Part shown: positions 44,664 to 55,227 of the stretch, one piece after another
Layout: every line of letters starts with the position of its first letter
Position numbering within the stretch: the first letter of the stretch is position 1
Origin: Methylovorus mays
Lineage (GTDB): Bacteria; Pseudomonadota; Gammaproteobacteria; Burkholderiales; Methylophilaceae
NCBI RefSeq assembly: GCF_020531915.1
Contig: NZ_JAJAVG010000004.1
Coordinates: 620,001 to 684,000 of the forward strand
DNA length: 64,000 nt
Direction of reading: 5' to 3'
The notes under the pieces: generated by a model
Told to the model about the DNA's origin: nothing
What the model saw: the letters and a program-made list of their open reading frames with translations, nothing else
The model's database searches: none
Translations under genes and position numbers: made by a program

Positions 44664-47033
44664 TCAAGATGGCCGCGCGGGTTTCGCATTCGGCGCAGGC
44701 ATGGCCTCGCGCAGCATGGCGCCCCGCACCTCAAAGCGTGAAGACTCGCGCAATTTGCCGCTGGCGTCATGCAGACTCAGCACATGGCGACCAGGTATGG
44801 GGAACCACGCATAGCGCAGGTCTGCCGTCTGCGAAGTATTGGCAGGCTGTAAATTTTCACTTGCCAACTGGCGCGGCGATGCCAGCTTAAGCGGCGCGAC
44901 CCGTTTGCCATCCAGCCGCCAATGCCAGCCTGCAGGCAAGGCCGGGGTGGCCTTGAACACCACCCGCTGCTGCGCGGGCGGAATTTCCGGGTCCAGCGCG
45001 ATAATCGCGCCCTGGCCGGGGTAGGCAATGCTTACCAGCGAATTATCCGCCTGGGCACCCCGCTTATCCTGGCCCAGCTTGCTCGAACGCACATCATCCC
45101 CGTCATTGCTCGCCTGCACCAAGGCAAGCTCGGTGCCTTTCAGAAACCACTCCTGCCGGGCCGGTTCAATCGCGGGTTTAAAGCGCACCTGTTGCTGCAG
45201 CAGCCCCGCTGGCGGCGTGCGCACGACTGGCGCCAGCAAACGGCCATCGGGATGCGTATGCAGATAATCCATGACTGCACGCCAGACGGGCGCCGCGCCG
45301 CTTACGCCAGAGACATCGTGCATGGGCGCGCCATTGGCATTGCCCACCCACACACCGACGGTATAGCGTGCCGTGTAGCCCACGCACCAGTTATCGCGCA
45401 TATCCTTGCTGGTGCCGGTTTTCACTGCGCTCCAGTAGCGTGTCGCCAGCGCTGAATCCATGCCAAAGGTATGCGCACGGGCATTGTTGTCGGCCAGGAT
45501 GTCACTCACCACATAACTCGCGGCGGGCGAAAACACTTGCATGGGCTTATCGGCCTTGCCTTTGCTGGCGGACTTGGCCCATTGCATGCGCACCCCACTG
45601 TAGCGGCCCTGGTTGGCCAGCGCCCGATAGGCATTGGTGAGGTCGAGCAGGCGCACATCAGCCGCGCCCAGCGCCAGGCTGTAGCCGTAATAGTCCACCG
45701 ACTCGGTCAGCGTGCTGAAACGCAATTGCTGCAGGCGCGCAAAAAAACGATCCGGCGTGATATGCAGCAGGCTGCGCACGGCGGGCACATTCAGCGAGCT
45801 GCCGAGCGCCGTGCGCAGGCTGACCGGGCCCATGAACTGCTTGTCGTAATTCTGCGGAATGTAATCGCCATTGCCGGTACGTATGCGTACCGGACTATCG
45901 TCCAGCAGCGAGGCGGCGGTCAGCGCCCGCATGTCCAGCGCCGTAGCATATAAAAACGGCTTGAGGGTAGAGCCCGCCTGGCGTTGCGCCAGCACGCCAT
46001 CCACCGCGGGTGCGGTCGACAGGGTATCGCTGGAGCCCACCCAGGCCAGCACTTCCCCTGTGCGATTATCCAGCACCAGCACCGCGCCATCCTGCACATT
46101 CTGGTTTTCCAGCTGCAGCAGGTTGGCACGCAATTGCCGGGCGGCGTATTGCTGCAGGCGCATGTCCAGCGTGCTGCGCAGGCGCTGCCCCGGCTGCCGC
46201 AATAACTGGCGTGCCAGATGCGGCGCCAGGTTGGGCATGGCAGGCTCGAAGGGCGCCACCAGTTTGAGGCTGGCAAACCCTTCCAGATCAGCGCAGGCAC
46301 GTGCCTGCTGCATCTGCTTCAAAAGCTGGCAGGCACGCTCGGCCACGCGGGCGGGTTTAGCATTGGGTGCGCGCAGCAGCACGGCAGCCATCGCGGCTTC
46401 CCGCGCATCCAGCGCCTCCGGGCCTTTGCCAAACAGGCCCTGGCTCATGGCGGCAACGCCTTGCAGCTCGCCACGAAACGGCACCAGGTTGAGATAGGCT
46501 TCGAGGATGTCGGATTTTTTCCAGGCATGGTCGAGCTGCAAAGCATCGGCCGACTGCCCGAGCTTTTGCACCAGGCTGCGACGACCATGCATGGCATCCT
46601 GCTCTAACAAACCAGCCAGCTGCATGGTAATGGTACTGGCGCCTCTGGTACGGTTATCCCACAGATTGCGCCAACTGGCCGAGGCGACCGCCAGCCAGTC
46701 TATGCCCGCATGCTGGTAAAAGCGCTGATCTTCGGAATACAGCAGCGCTTGCAACAAGGCGGGCGACATGGCTTCCAACGGCGTCCACTGCAACCGCCGC
46801 ACCTGATGATCCAGTCGTAATTGCTGCAGCACCTGCCCATCACGCGCCAGCAGCCAGGCATCGGAAGCCCGGTATTGTGCCTTGACCTCGGCATAGCCGG
46901 GCAAGGCCATCGCCATGCCCGGCAGCAGGCCAAGCAGCAAACCGAGCGTGGCAAGCAGTGCCCGCCGACGGGGCTGTCGCTGCGGCTTTGTCTTTTGCCA
47001 GGTCAGGTTTCGCATCGTCACGACCAGTGTCAT
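44664..47033 (-). CDS. pbpC: Penicillin-binding protein 1C
   Basis: 789 residues (a second ATG at 47015 may be used). One membrane anchor/signal near residues 25-44. Glycosyltransferase domain with the catalytic Glu101 in YSEDQRFYQHAGID and RGASTITMQLAGLL. Transpeptidase domain with Ser355 in GSTLKP, SSLN and KTGTSKDMRDNWCVGYT. The C-terminal BiPBP_C domain (SIAYPGQGAIIALDPEIPPAQQRVVFKA...) is typical of PbpC. It builds peptidoglycan in the periplasm. It follows the alpha-2-macroglobulin gene by 6 bp, the well-known pairing thought to repair envelope damage by intruding proteases. Confidence 0.96.
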   Translation of the reverse strand: MTLVVTMRNLTWQKTKPQRQPRRRALLATLGLLLGLLPGMAMALPGYAEVKAQYRASDAWLLARDGQVLQQLRLDHQVRRLQWTPLEAMSPALLQALLYSEDQRFYQHAGIDWLAVASASWRNLWDNRTRGASTITMQLAGLLEQDAMHGRRSLVQKLGQSADALQLDHAWKKSDILEAYLNLVPFRGELQGVAAMSQGLFGKGPEALDAREAAMAAVLLRAPNAKPARVAERACQLLKQMQQARACADLEGFASLKLVAPFEPAMPNLAPHLARQLLRQPGQRLRSTLDMRLQQYAARQLRANLLQLENQNVQDGAVLVLDNRTGEVLAWVGSSDTLSTAPAVDGVLAQRQAGSTLKPFLYATALDMRALTAASLLDDSPVRIRTGNGDYIPQNYDKQFMGPVSLRTALGSSLNVPAVRSLLHITPDRFFARLQQLRFSTLTESVDYYGYSLALGAADVRLLDLTNAYRALANQGRYSGVRMQWAKSASKGKADKPMQVFSPAASYVVSDILADNNARAHTFGMDSALATRYWSAVKTGTSKDMRDNWCVGYTARYTVGVWVGNANGAPMHDVSGVSGAAPVWRAVMDYLHTHPDGRLLAPVVRTPPAGLLQQQVRFKPAIEPARQEWFLKGTELALVQASNDGDDVRSSKLGQDKRGAQADNSLVSIAYPGQGAIIALDPEIPPAQQRVVFKATPALPAGWHWRLDGKRVAPLKLASPRQLASENLQPANTSQTADLRYAWFPIPGRHVLSLHDASGKLRESSRFEVRGAMLREAMPAPNAKPARPS

Positions 47034-47039
47034 GCGGCC

Positions 47040-50000
47040 CTAACGCACATCCAGCTTGGCATTGGGTAGCTGACCAAACACCTCGGGTGCATACATGGCC
47101 TCCACCCGCGTCGGCGGCAGGCTGAACGTACCGGGGTTATTGAGCCGCACGGTGTATTCGTACCAGAAGTGCCCCTGCGGTGCGAACGCGTAATACGCCC
47201 GGAAAAACGCCAGCCCGCGCTCGGTGTAGCTCGGTGCCAGACTATCCTCATTGGCCTGGTTTTCACCAGCCTGGGCAATGCGCGAATCCCGCGCCGTGTT
47301 GCCGAGGATGCTGGCGCCAGCCGGTATCGGATCAGTCAGCACCACCCAGCTGAGATCATGCTGGCTATCGACATCCACCCGGATACGCATCAGGTCACCG
47401 CGACTCCACTGCCCCGGCACTTTCTGCTCAATCGCCGTCACCCGACGCTGAATGCGGTAGCCATTGCTGGCCGGTTTATCAGGGATAGCCGCCGTCACCA
47501 GCAGATTGAGCCAGGGCTTGCCGGTGCCGCTATGCGTCACTTGCAGATTAGAGGTCGGCGCAGATGCCCATGGCAGGAACAGGCTGGCGGCCGTGGCATC
47601 CGGGCCGGTTGGCGTGCCCTGGGGAGACCAGTCATAACGTTTTTGCTGTGCGCCCAGCGTGGCTTCCGTCAGCCCGCTGACCGGCTCGGACTCAAATTGC
47701 CGGCTGAATTTCTGCAAGGCCAGACGGCCCCAGGCATTGGCCAGCGTGGTATGCCAGTGGCCCTTCTGCTGGCGCATCAGCGCACCGCGCAGCATGGCAG
47801 GCATATCCGCCTTCCAGGCCGGGTCATCCATCAGCAAGGCGGTCAGGCGCGTGGCATTCACTTCGCCATCCACCATGGCCCACCACCATGCGTCATTCTC
47901 CTCGCCATCAAAGCTCAGGCGGCCGCCCACATTTTGCAGGCGGTTGCGCAACTCGCGCGACACCTGCTGCAGACGCTCATCGCGCTGGCTGGCATCCAGC
48001 ACGTGACGCAAGATGGCATACCAGTCGATCAGGCTGGTGGTCGGCATCTGGATGGGCTTGAACTCAAACGCCTCGAGCGAGCGGCCATGCACACTGCCGG
48101 TATACGACAAAGCCGCCAGCGCCGACAACCGACGCTCGCTCAGGTAACGGTTGCTACCGCCATGCGGCTGGCTGCGCCCCTCGACAAAATCCAGCAGCGC
48201 CTTGCGCATGCCTTGCTCCACCGATGGCGGCAGAGACACGCCATTTTCATAGGCCATGGTCAGCACATAGGCCGTGAGCGCATCACTGCCGTATGGCATG
48301 CCAGGGAAATACGCCAGATAGCCCTGGGTATCCTGATAGCCCGCCAGCTTGGTGGCGATATTCTGCCAACGCGTGGCGTCCATGAGACCAGTGGCAATCG
48401 AGGTCTGCTGTTCCAGGCAGCTGAACGGGTAAGCGTTGAAGTAACGCTCGATGCCTGCGGTCTGCTGCCCCAGGCTGGCGCTGAGCTTGAGTTGCAGCCC
48501 ACCCTTGCCGGGGATGGCCCCGGCAGGTAAGGCAGTCGGCAGATTCAAGGGCTGCTCAAGCTGCATGAAGCTGGCCTGCTGCACCGTCACCGGCACGCGT
48601 GGCAATACCTTTTGCGGAATCTCCAGCCTGTCCAGCGGCTTGCCTTGATCGTCCAGCGCTTCTATGGTCCAACGCTGCGAGGTGCTGTTATCCGGCACCT
48701 CCACCGGCCAGCGCAGCTCCTGGGACGCCCCGGCAGCCAGCGTCACCGCTTGCGATGTCCACTGTTTTTGCTCGGTGCGCGCATTGAGTTTCAGCGACAT
48801 CGGTTTGGCGGTGGTGTTGCGCAGTGTGATGATGGCCTGATAGCGATCACTTTCACGCACCATGGGCGGCAGGCCGGAGGTCAGTTGCAAGGCCTGCCGA
48901 CTGACGATTTCTGCCTGCCCGGTACCAAAATAACCTTCGTTCACATCGGCAATCGCCACCACCTTGAATGCGGTCAAGGCATCATTGACGCGGAAACGCA
49001 CCGTGGCCATGCCCTGGCTATCGAGCTTGACGTGCGGGTTCCAGTACAGCAGCGTGTTGAACAGCTCGCGCGTGGCGAACTTGCCGCCACCGCCACCTGC
49101 AGGCAGGGCCTTCTTGCCATAGTGACGCTTGCCAACCACCTGCATCTGCGCGCTGGCCGTGTTGATGAGATAGGCCCGCTCGTCCATCATGTTGTCCAGC
49201 AGGCTCCAGCTGTTATTGGGGGATAACTCCAGCAAGGCCCTGTCCACCGCCACCAGCGCCACTTCAGCACCTGCGGGCGCCGGTTTGCCATTGGGCAGCC
49301 GCACCTTGATCTTGGCAGTCACCATGTCGCGTGGCCGATACTCCTGCTTGTCGGTCTGCACATCGACATTGAGACGAGCGCCATCCGTCCCCACCGCGAT
49401 ATGGGTCAGGCCAAACTTGAAGGCGGGCTTGCCGAGATCAACCAGCGCCGTGGGCTGCGGCATGCCATCGCGCCACGCCTGCCACCAATCCACCGGGCTA
49501 TGCCAGCCCCACTGGAAGAAGCTGTACCACGGCACCTCGGTCAGGCGACCGCGCACCGCCAGCACCGAGACATACACATTCGGTCCCCAGCTGTCTTCAA
49601 TCGGAATCTCCACCACAGCATTGCGTCGATACAGCGGACGCACCATGGTCTTGATGATGCCCTCGCGCTCCACCGCAATCAGCGCCGTGGCCTGATGAAA
49701 TGGCGTGTGCACATGCAAACGGGCGATCTCGCCAACCTTGTATTCACGTTTTTCCGGGATCACTTCCATGCGGTCCTGATCGCCCTGCGCATACCAGATA
49801 TCGGTGGCATCGCTCACCCAGAAGCCGCTCTCGGCCACCATGGGCCGCCCGGCATCATCCACCGCGCGTGCCGTCAGGACTATCTGCCCGCTGCCCTTGA
49901 TATCCACCTGGCATTGCACCAGGCCTTTAGCATCACTCACGCCTTGGCACAGCGTGCCAAGGTCTTCGCTGCCCTGCTCGGTTTCGTAGCTGTAAAAGCC

Positions 50001-52757
50001 GCCGAGGATGCGCTTGCGATGCACAAAATCCCACTTGCGCTCGCCGTGCAGGGTGACCTTGACGCCGGCCCTGGGTTTGCCTGCGGTATCCAGCACCACT
50101 GCCTGCACCTTGCGCCTGGCCTGCATGCCTGCCCAATCCTTCACCTGCAGGCCCAGCGCCAGACTGGCAGGCCAGATATCGGTACTGCCCGCCAGCGTCT
50201 GTATCTCGCCATTGGGGTCGGTAAAGGTCATTTCCGTCTGCAATTGCAACGGCTGCCCGGCGGCATTGCCCACGGCAGTCACCGGCACTTGCAGGCGACC
50301 GCTGCCCAGGCGGTCCAGCTTGACGGCCTGGCGGTCGAGCACCAGCTTCTGCAGCGGCTCGCCACGTAGCTGCGCACCGAAACTGAAGTCCGGATAGGCA
50401 GCAAAGGAGTACTGCCCGGAGTTCAACATGGCAGATACCTGCACCTGCTGGCCGCTGGCCGCGCCGCCATTCAGGTAATTGAGCGATAGCCGTACGGGGA
50501 TGGCACTGGCGCCGGCGTAGCGCATTTTTTCAGATTGCACGCTGCCCTTGTAAGCGGGCAGGCGGAATTCGGACACCCGAAACTGGCCGACATAATCCCA
50601 CTGCCCGGCCATCTTGATGCCATAACTGCCGATGGGGGCATCCTCTGGAATCTGCCATTGCGTGATGGCATCGCCACGTGCATCCCATTCCAGCGGTATC
50701 TCCACCGAGTAATCGCCGCCGATCAGCTCCAGCGTCACACTGTCCGGCAAGGACTCTTGGGGGTAACGGAAGCCACGGAAATCCTCCATCCGCGCGATAT
50801 GCTTCATGGACACGGTTTCGCCCGCACGCAGCATGGTGCGGTCGAGGATGGTCTGCATCTTGAGGCCTTGCTGCGGGGCCCAGGTGCGCACATTAAAGCG
50901 CCATGGCTCTATGCCACGATCCCAGTCGGACTGCACAAAGGAAAAATCCTCGCCCAGTTTTGCAGTGGCAAAGTACACCCAGGCGCCGGGGCACTTGTGA
51001 TGCTCCGGCAGGGCCTCAGGGTAGCCCGCAATGCCCTGGGCATCGGTTTTGCCCTGCCAGAAGCGGTGGCCCTGGCAATCCAGCAAGGCAACGTCAGCGC
51101 CTGGAACCGGCTTGCCGCTGGAGAGCGAGGTCACCCAGACCAGACTGTTGTCGCGGCCGGTCTTGAGGTGCACTGCCATGTCGGTCACCAGCGCCTGACT
51201 GCGCACATACATGGGCTTGGCCTCGCTGAGCAGTGCATTGCCCAACACCTGGCTGCGAATTTCCACCACGTAAAAGCCGGGCTTTTGCAGCGGAATACCC
51301 ACGACTTCAAACGCCTTGCCATTGGCCGGTCTGGGCATGGCACGTTCCGGCGCAGTATCGTAACGGCCTTCCAGGAAAGACAGCTCACGCGGATACAACA
51401 TATCCGTGTAAGGCCTGAATTCTTCGACCGTATCGCCATCGAGCGTGCGCTGTTTCATGCGGGGCGAGGGTTTGTTGACTTCACGAGTCTGGCTTTCAAA
51501 GCGCCGCAGATCCGCCATCACCTGCAAGGCCACTTCCGGATCCTGCTGGCGCAGCACGCGCATGCCGATGCGGCTTTCCATATTGCGGATGGTGACCGGC
51601 AGAACACCGCCTTCCTTCAGCTCCAGCACGCCAAAATTGGCAGCAAATTTGGCCAGTGGCGGCAACAGCGCCGTGCGCAGCTTGAGCGGAAAGCTGCTGA
51701 CATTGCTGAGCGTGCGGCCGCTGGCATCGCGCAGATTCCTGGGCAGAGTCAGCTCATAGGCCGCATCTGGCTTGAACGGGCCCTTGAACAGCACGCTGAT
51801 AAGCTGATCCTGCTCTGCCACCCGGTAGGAAGACGCCGCGCCGGGGTGCTGGGCATTGAGTGCCTTGGCACGCGCCGGGCTGATCTCCACGGGCGCCTGG
51901 GATTTGCCCGCGCCAACCAGCCGTATCTGCTCCAGCTGTGCCAGACTGACCGATTCACTGAAACGCAGCTCGATATCCGATAACGGGGAGCATGGCGCGT
52001 TCGGCTTTTCGCGCGTGCAACTCAGCTCGGCGCGAAACACCGGCCGCACCTGGTAGGTCACCGACTCGCGCTGGGTGGACTTACCGCCCGACATACTTTC
52101 GATGCCGGCATCCCACACCAGCTGCATGCGACTACCCGGTGCCAGGGGGCGCTGGCAACGCAGGCCCAGCGCGTTTGACGACACGTCCAGTTGCAAGGTT
52201 TGTAGCGCGGTCTTCAGCTGGGCCGCCGACAATGTGCGCACGGGAATGCGCTCGCTCACGCCCTCGGGAGCGCACCAGGCATGCTGCTCCACGCTTTGCG
52301 GCTTGATGGCAAACGGTGTCTCGACGATGAACACCTGGTCTTCTTCAATCGGGTTGTACGACTCCGGCAGCACATGCTTCAGCCACGGGCCAGCCATGAA
52401 GAAGCGGAACGGTGCCGTCCCGGTGTATGCCTCGCCATCCAGCGACTTGAGATCGCGGCGCGGAGTGAACTGGCACTGCGCACCGGCGTCCAGCTTGCCG
52501 CTAAGGCGATAAACCCAGGTACGGCTATCCTGCCAGCGCCCTTCCCCTGACACTGGGCAGTCAATATCGAAGGGGACGGCCGCTTCCGCATCGCCCATTT
52601 TCACCATGTCCACATTGAAAATCGCGGTGGCCTGGTTCACCTTGCGCACCTCGCCCTGCGGTGAAAAATCACGCACCTCAACCGCGGCTGAGGCCAGACC
52701 GTGCATCAGCAGTCCACTAAGCAGGACAAACATGGAGGAAATTTTCAGCATGAGCAA
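47040..52757 (-). CDS. Bacterial alpha-2-macroglobulin family protein, thioester type
   Basis: 1905 residues. Signal peptide (FVLLSGLLMHGLASA) without a lipobox cysteine, so the protein should be free in the periplasm rather than lipid-anchored as E. coli YfhM. The MG domains follow; the bait/MG7 region includes VKLDSQGMATVRFRVNDALTAFKVVAIA. The thioester motif CLEQ starts at Cys1447 in YPFSCLEQQ, within an alpha/alpha TED domain. The family traps proteases by covalent capture. The 3' neighbour is pbpC, as usual. The start is ATG 52757 or the ATG two codons later. Confidence 0.95.
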   Translation of the reverse strand: MLMLKISSMFVLLSGLLMHGLASAAVEVRDFSPQGEVRKVNQATAIFNVDMVKMGDAEAAVPFDIDCPVSGEGRWQDSRTWVYRLSGKLDAGAQCQFTPRRDLKSLDGEAYTGTAPFRFFMAGPWLKHVLPESYNPIEEDQVFIVETPFAIKPQSVEQHAWCAPEGVSERIPVRTLSAAQLKTALQTLQLDVSSNALGLRCQRPLAPGSRMQLVWDAGIESMSGGKSTQRESVTYQVRPVFRAELSCTREKPNAPCSPLSDIELRFSESVSLAQLEQIRLVGAGKSQAPVEISPARAKALNAQHPGAASSYRVAEQDQLISVLFKGPFKPDAAYELTLPRNLRDASGRTLSNVSSFPLKLRTALLPPLAKFAANFGVLELKEGGVLPVTIRNMESRIGMRVLRQQDPEVALQVMADLRRFESQTREVNKPSPRMKQRTLDGDTVEEFRPYTDMLYPRELSFLEGRYDTAPERAMPRPANGKAFEVVGIPLQKPGFYVVEIRSQVLGNALLSEAKPMYVRSQALVTDMAVHLKTGRDNSLVWVTSLSSGKPVPGADVALLDCQGHRFWQGKTDAQGIAGYPEALPEHHKCPGAWVYFATAKLGEDFSFVQSDWDRGIEPWRFNVRTWAPQQGLKMQTILDRTMLRAGETVSMKHIARMEDFRGFRYPQESLPDSVTLELIGGDYSVEIPLEWDARGDAITQWQIPEDAPIGSYGIKMAGQWDYVGQFRVSEFRLPAYKGSVQSEKMRYAGASAIPVRLSLNYLNGGAASGQQVQVSAMLNSGQYSFAAYPDFSFGAQLRGEPLQKLVLDRQAVKLDRLGSGRLQVPVTAVGNAAGQPLQLQTEMTFTDPNGEIQTLAGSTDIWPASLALGLQVKDWAGMQARRKVQAVVLDTAGKPRAGVKVTLHGERKWDFVHRKRILGGFYSYETEQGSEDLGTLCQGVSDAKGLVQCQVDIKGSGQIVLTARAVDDAGRPMVAESGFWVSDATDIWYAQGDQDRMEVIPEKREYKVGEIARLHVHTPFHQATALIAVEREGIIKTMVRPLYRRNAVVEIPIEDSWGPNVYVSVLAVRGRLTEVPWYSFFQWGWHSPVDWWQAWRDGMPQPTALVDLGKPAFKFGLTHIAVGTDGARLNVDVQTDKQEYRPRDMVTAKIKVRLPNGKPAPAGAEVALVAVDRALLELSPNNSWSLLDNMMDERAYLINTASAQMQVVGKRHYGKKALPAGGGGGKFATRELFNTLLYWNPHVKLDSQGMATVRFRVNDALTAFKVVAIADVNEGYFGTGQAEIVSRQALQLTSGLPPMVRESDRYQAIITLRNTTAKPMSLKLNARTEQKQWTSQAVTLAAGASQELRWPVEVPDNSTSQRWTIEALDDQGKPLDRLEIPQKVLPRVPVTVQQASFMQLEQPLNLPTALPAGAIPGKGGLQLKLSASLGQQTAGIERYFNAYPFSCLEQQTSIATGLMDATRWQNIATKLAGYQDTQGYLAYFPGMPYGSDALTAYVLTMAYENGVSLPPSVEQGMRKALLDFVEGRSQPHGGSNRYLSERRLSALAALSYTGSVHGRSLEAFEFKPIQMPTTSLIDWYAILRHVLDASQRDERLQQVSRELRNRLQNVGGRLSFDGEENDAWWWAMVDGEVNATRLTALLMDDPAWKADMPAMLRGALMRQQKGHWHTTLANAWGRLALQKFSRQFESEPVSGLTEATLGAQQKRYDWSPQGTPTGPDATAASLFLPWASAPTSNLQVTHSGTGKPWLNLLVTAAIPDKPASNGYRIQRRVTAIEQKVPGQWSRGDLMRIRVDVDSQHDLSWVVLTDPIPAGASILGNTARDSRIAQAGENQANEDSLAPSYTERGLAFFRAYYAFAPQGHFWYEYTVRLNNPGTFSLPPTRVEAMYAPEVFGQLPNAKLDVR

Positions 52758-52859
52758 GGCTCTCCTGACGAATAGATAACGACAACAAGCAAGGGCTTAT
52801 TGTCCAGGGTGGTGGTGAATTCTGTGTGATATTAAGACGGGCGCCCCGATATCCAGCGC

Positions 52860-53303
52860 TTACTTGATCACGCAGTCTTCAAGCCCGGTGTTGCCGCCCT
52901 TGAATTCGGGCTCGAAATAGAATTTGTGAAAGCGCCATTTGCCCACTTTGGTCTTCTTCATGACGGCAATCCCCGTGCCGTAATCATGCGTGGTCGGGTC
53001 CTGCAGGCCAAAGTGCATGGCAACATGGCGGCCGTTGGCAGCGGCGTGACCAAGGTAGGTACCGTAGTCAGGCACTTCCAGCTTGAAATCATAGCTGGCA
53101 TAGCTGCCGCGGCTATGTTCGGGCTTGAGCGTCATGGTGACGGTACCGGTATAAGCTCCCTCGTGTGCATCATCGCCTGTGCATTGGTATACCCCGCTGA
53201 AATCCTCGCCGGTGAATTTGCCTGCCGGAGCCTTGGCCTGGGCCTGCAGCGGCAATGCAATGGAAACCAGAAGCATGAGACTAGCCAATGAAAAACGCGA
53301 CAT
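52860..53303 (-). CDS. Small periplasmic protein of unknown function, 147 aa
   Basis: Signal peptide MSRFSLASLMLLVSIALPLQAQA followed by a ~120-residue domain with FSGVYQCTGDDAHEGAYTG and VTMTLKPEHSRG, and a C-terminal GLEDCVIK; two cysteines could form a disulphide. Beta-rich pattern, perhaps a lipocalin/jelly-roll-like fold. I do not recognise the family. Monocistronic. Confidence 0.75.
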   Translation of the reverse strand: MSRFSLASLMLLVSIALPLQAQAKAPAGKFTGEDFSGVYQCTGDDAHEGAYTGTVTMTLKPEHSRGSYASYDFKLEVPDYGTYLGHAAANGRHVAMHFGLQDPTTHDYGTGIAVMKKTKVGKWRFHKFYFEPEFKGGNTGLEDCVIK

Positions 53304-53470
53304 ACCTTCCCCTTTTTTGAAAAATGACGATGAACCTGCATGGCCACTTGGCCAGATCCAGGCGCAGTGAACACAGCGGAACTCACTGGCTGGTGCATTA
53401 TCGAATTATCATACCGCTACCTGCATGAATAATCTGTAGCCACCCTCTGTTACCACCATGGGAGTCCTCT

Positions 53471-54400
53471 TTGCATTCTGTTTTCAAACCTTTTAGCTCG
53501 GCATTGCGCTATCTCAATTGCATGCGCCAGCTCTTCACCAGTGCCATCGTCGCCTGGTTTGCCCACCGCGCCACCAGCAAGGGCGCGGCCCTGGCGTTTT
53601 ATACGATTTTTTCGCTGACGCCTATTCTGGTGCTGGTGATTGCGGTAACCGGTTATTTTCTGGGCGAGCAAGCCGCCCAGGGCCATGTGATTGACGAGTT
53701 GTCCATGCTAGTCGGCGAAAGCGGTGCACGCGTGATCAGTTCGCTGCTGGCAGCCTCCAGCAACCATACGTCGGGCATGATTGCCTCGGTGGTCGCGGCA
53801 TTGCTGATTTTCATCGGGGCTACCACGGTATTTGCCGAACTGAAGGCCAGCCTGGATGAAATCTGGGAAGTGGAGAAAGCCGTCGTCAGCAATAAACATG
53901 CATTCAAGCAACTGCTGATCACGCGCCTGACCTCGTTCGGCCTGATCATCATCCTCTCCGCCTTGTTGATGAGCTCATTGCTGGCAAGCGCCGGGCTTGG
54001 CCTGATCGAGCATTACGCCAATTATTTCCTGGGGGGCTATCTGGATTTCCTGCTGAAGCACATGGCGATTTTCAAATACATTTCGACCCTGCTGTCGTTT
54101 GCGGTAATTACCGCCATGTTTGCCGTCGTCTACAAGATGCTGCCGGATGTGCGGCTGTCGTGGTCGGATGTGGTGGTAGGCGCCGTGCTGACGGCCTTGC
54201 TATTTGGCCTGGGTAAATTGCTGATCGGCATGTATTTGAGCCGCAGCGGCATTTCATCCAGTTTTGGCGCGGCGGGCTCGCTGATCGCGCTGTTACTGTG
54301 GATTTATTACTCCGCGCAGATTTTCTTTTTCGGCGCCGAGGTCACCCGGCAATTTGCCCTCACTTACGGCAGTCTGAAAGAGCAAAACGACCAGCTCTAA
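53471..54400 (+). CDS. YihY/BrkB-family inner membrane protein
   Basis: 309 residues. Six hydrophobic segments and the conserved blocks KGAALAFYTIFSLTPILVLVIA, IWEVEKA, and SFGAAGSLIALLLWIYYSAQIFFFGAEVTRQFA, typical of YihY. The start is TTG at 53471 with GGGAG 6-8 nt upstream; the next in-frame ATG is 53522. The role of the family is not settled (once misnamed RNase BN). It overlaps the converging methyltransferase gene by 4 bp. Confidence 0.9.
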   Translation: MHSVFKPFSSALRYLNCMRQLFTSAIVAWFAHRATSKGAALAFYTIFSLTPILVLVIAVTGYFLGEQAAQGHVIDELSMLVGESGARVISSLLAASSNHTSGMIASVVAALLIFIGATTVFAELKASLDEIWEVEKAVVSNKHAFKQLLITRLTSFGLIIILSALLMSSLLASAGLGLIEHYANYFLGGYLDFLLKHMAIFKYISTLLSFAVITAMFAVVYKMLPDVRLSWSDVVVGAVLTALLFGLGKLLIGMYLSRSGISSSFGAAGSLIALLLWIYYSAQIFFFGAEVTRQFALTYGSLKEQNDQL

Positions 54401-55227
54401 ACCTCAGCCGGCATGAAGCGGGAGCGCAAATCCTCCAGATTGAGCTCCTGCAGTATCTGCGCCAGCCGCTCACGCGCATTGCGCCGCGGATTGTTCTTGT
54501 AACGGGCAATGATCAGCTCGTTTTTCATGGAATGCTCCCAGCCGACCAGTTCGGTCACCGTCACCTGATAGCCATGCGCCTCAAGCTGCAGGCAGCGCAG
54601 CACATTGGTGATCTGACTGCCAAATTCGCGGGTATGAATCGGGTGACGCCAGATTTCCGATAGCGGCGTTTTGCCAAAGGACTCATTCTTGCGCTTGCGC
54701 AGCACCTCGGCCACTTCGGCCTGACAGCACGGCACCAGCACCATGAATTGCGCCTGCTTTTGCAGGCCAAACTGTATCGCATCATCCGTGGCGGTATTGC
54801 AGGCATGCAAGGCGGTCACAATCTCCACTTTCGGCGGCAAGGCCGTCGACCGCATGGCTTCTTCCACCGACAAATGGTGAAACTGCATGCGATCAAATCC
54901 CAGCTCCGATGCCAGCTGACGGGATTTTTCCACCAGCTCGGCACGCGTTTCCACGCCCACTACCTGCCCGTCCGCCTGCTGTTTCATGAAAAGGTCGTAA
55001 AGAATAAACCCCAGGTAGGATTTGCCTGCTCCGTGATCCACCAGCATGGGCGAGGGATTGCCCTGCATGACTTCCTGCAGCAAAGGCTCAATGAACTGGT
55101 AGAGGTGATACACCTGCTTCAGCTTGCGGCGTGTGTCCTGGTTGAGCTTGCCGTCGCGCGTCAGGATATGCAACTCCTTGAGCAAGGCGATGGATTGATG
55201 GGGGTGGATTTCGGGGATGAGCGTCAT
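54397..55227 (-). CDS. Class I SAM-dependent methyltransferase (METTL25-like)
   Basis: 276 residues. SAM-binding motif I LVDHGAGKSYLGFIL, the acidic motif II region VVGVETRAELVEKS, then TALHACNTATDDAI and VPCCQAEV. The ALHAC..TD and PCCQ blocks are characteristic of the Methyltransf_32 / METTL25 group, whose bacterial targets are unknown. Soluble, cytoplasmic. The gene stands alone, converging on yihY. Confidence 0.8.
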   Translation of the reverse strand: MTLIPEIHPHQSIALLKELHILTRDGKLNQDTRRKLKQVYHLYQFIEPLLQEVMQGNPSPMLVDHGAGKSYLGFILYDLFMKQQADGQVVGVETRAELVEKSRQLASELGFDRMQFHHLSVEEAMRSTALPPKVEIVTALHACNTATDDAIQFGLQKQAQFMVLVPCCQAEVAEVLRKRKNESFGKTPLSEIWRHPIHTREFGSQITNVLRCLQLEAHGYQVTVTELVGWEHSMKNELIIARYKNNPRRNARERLAQILQELNLEDLRSRFMPAEV

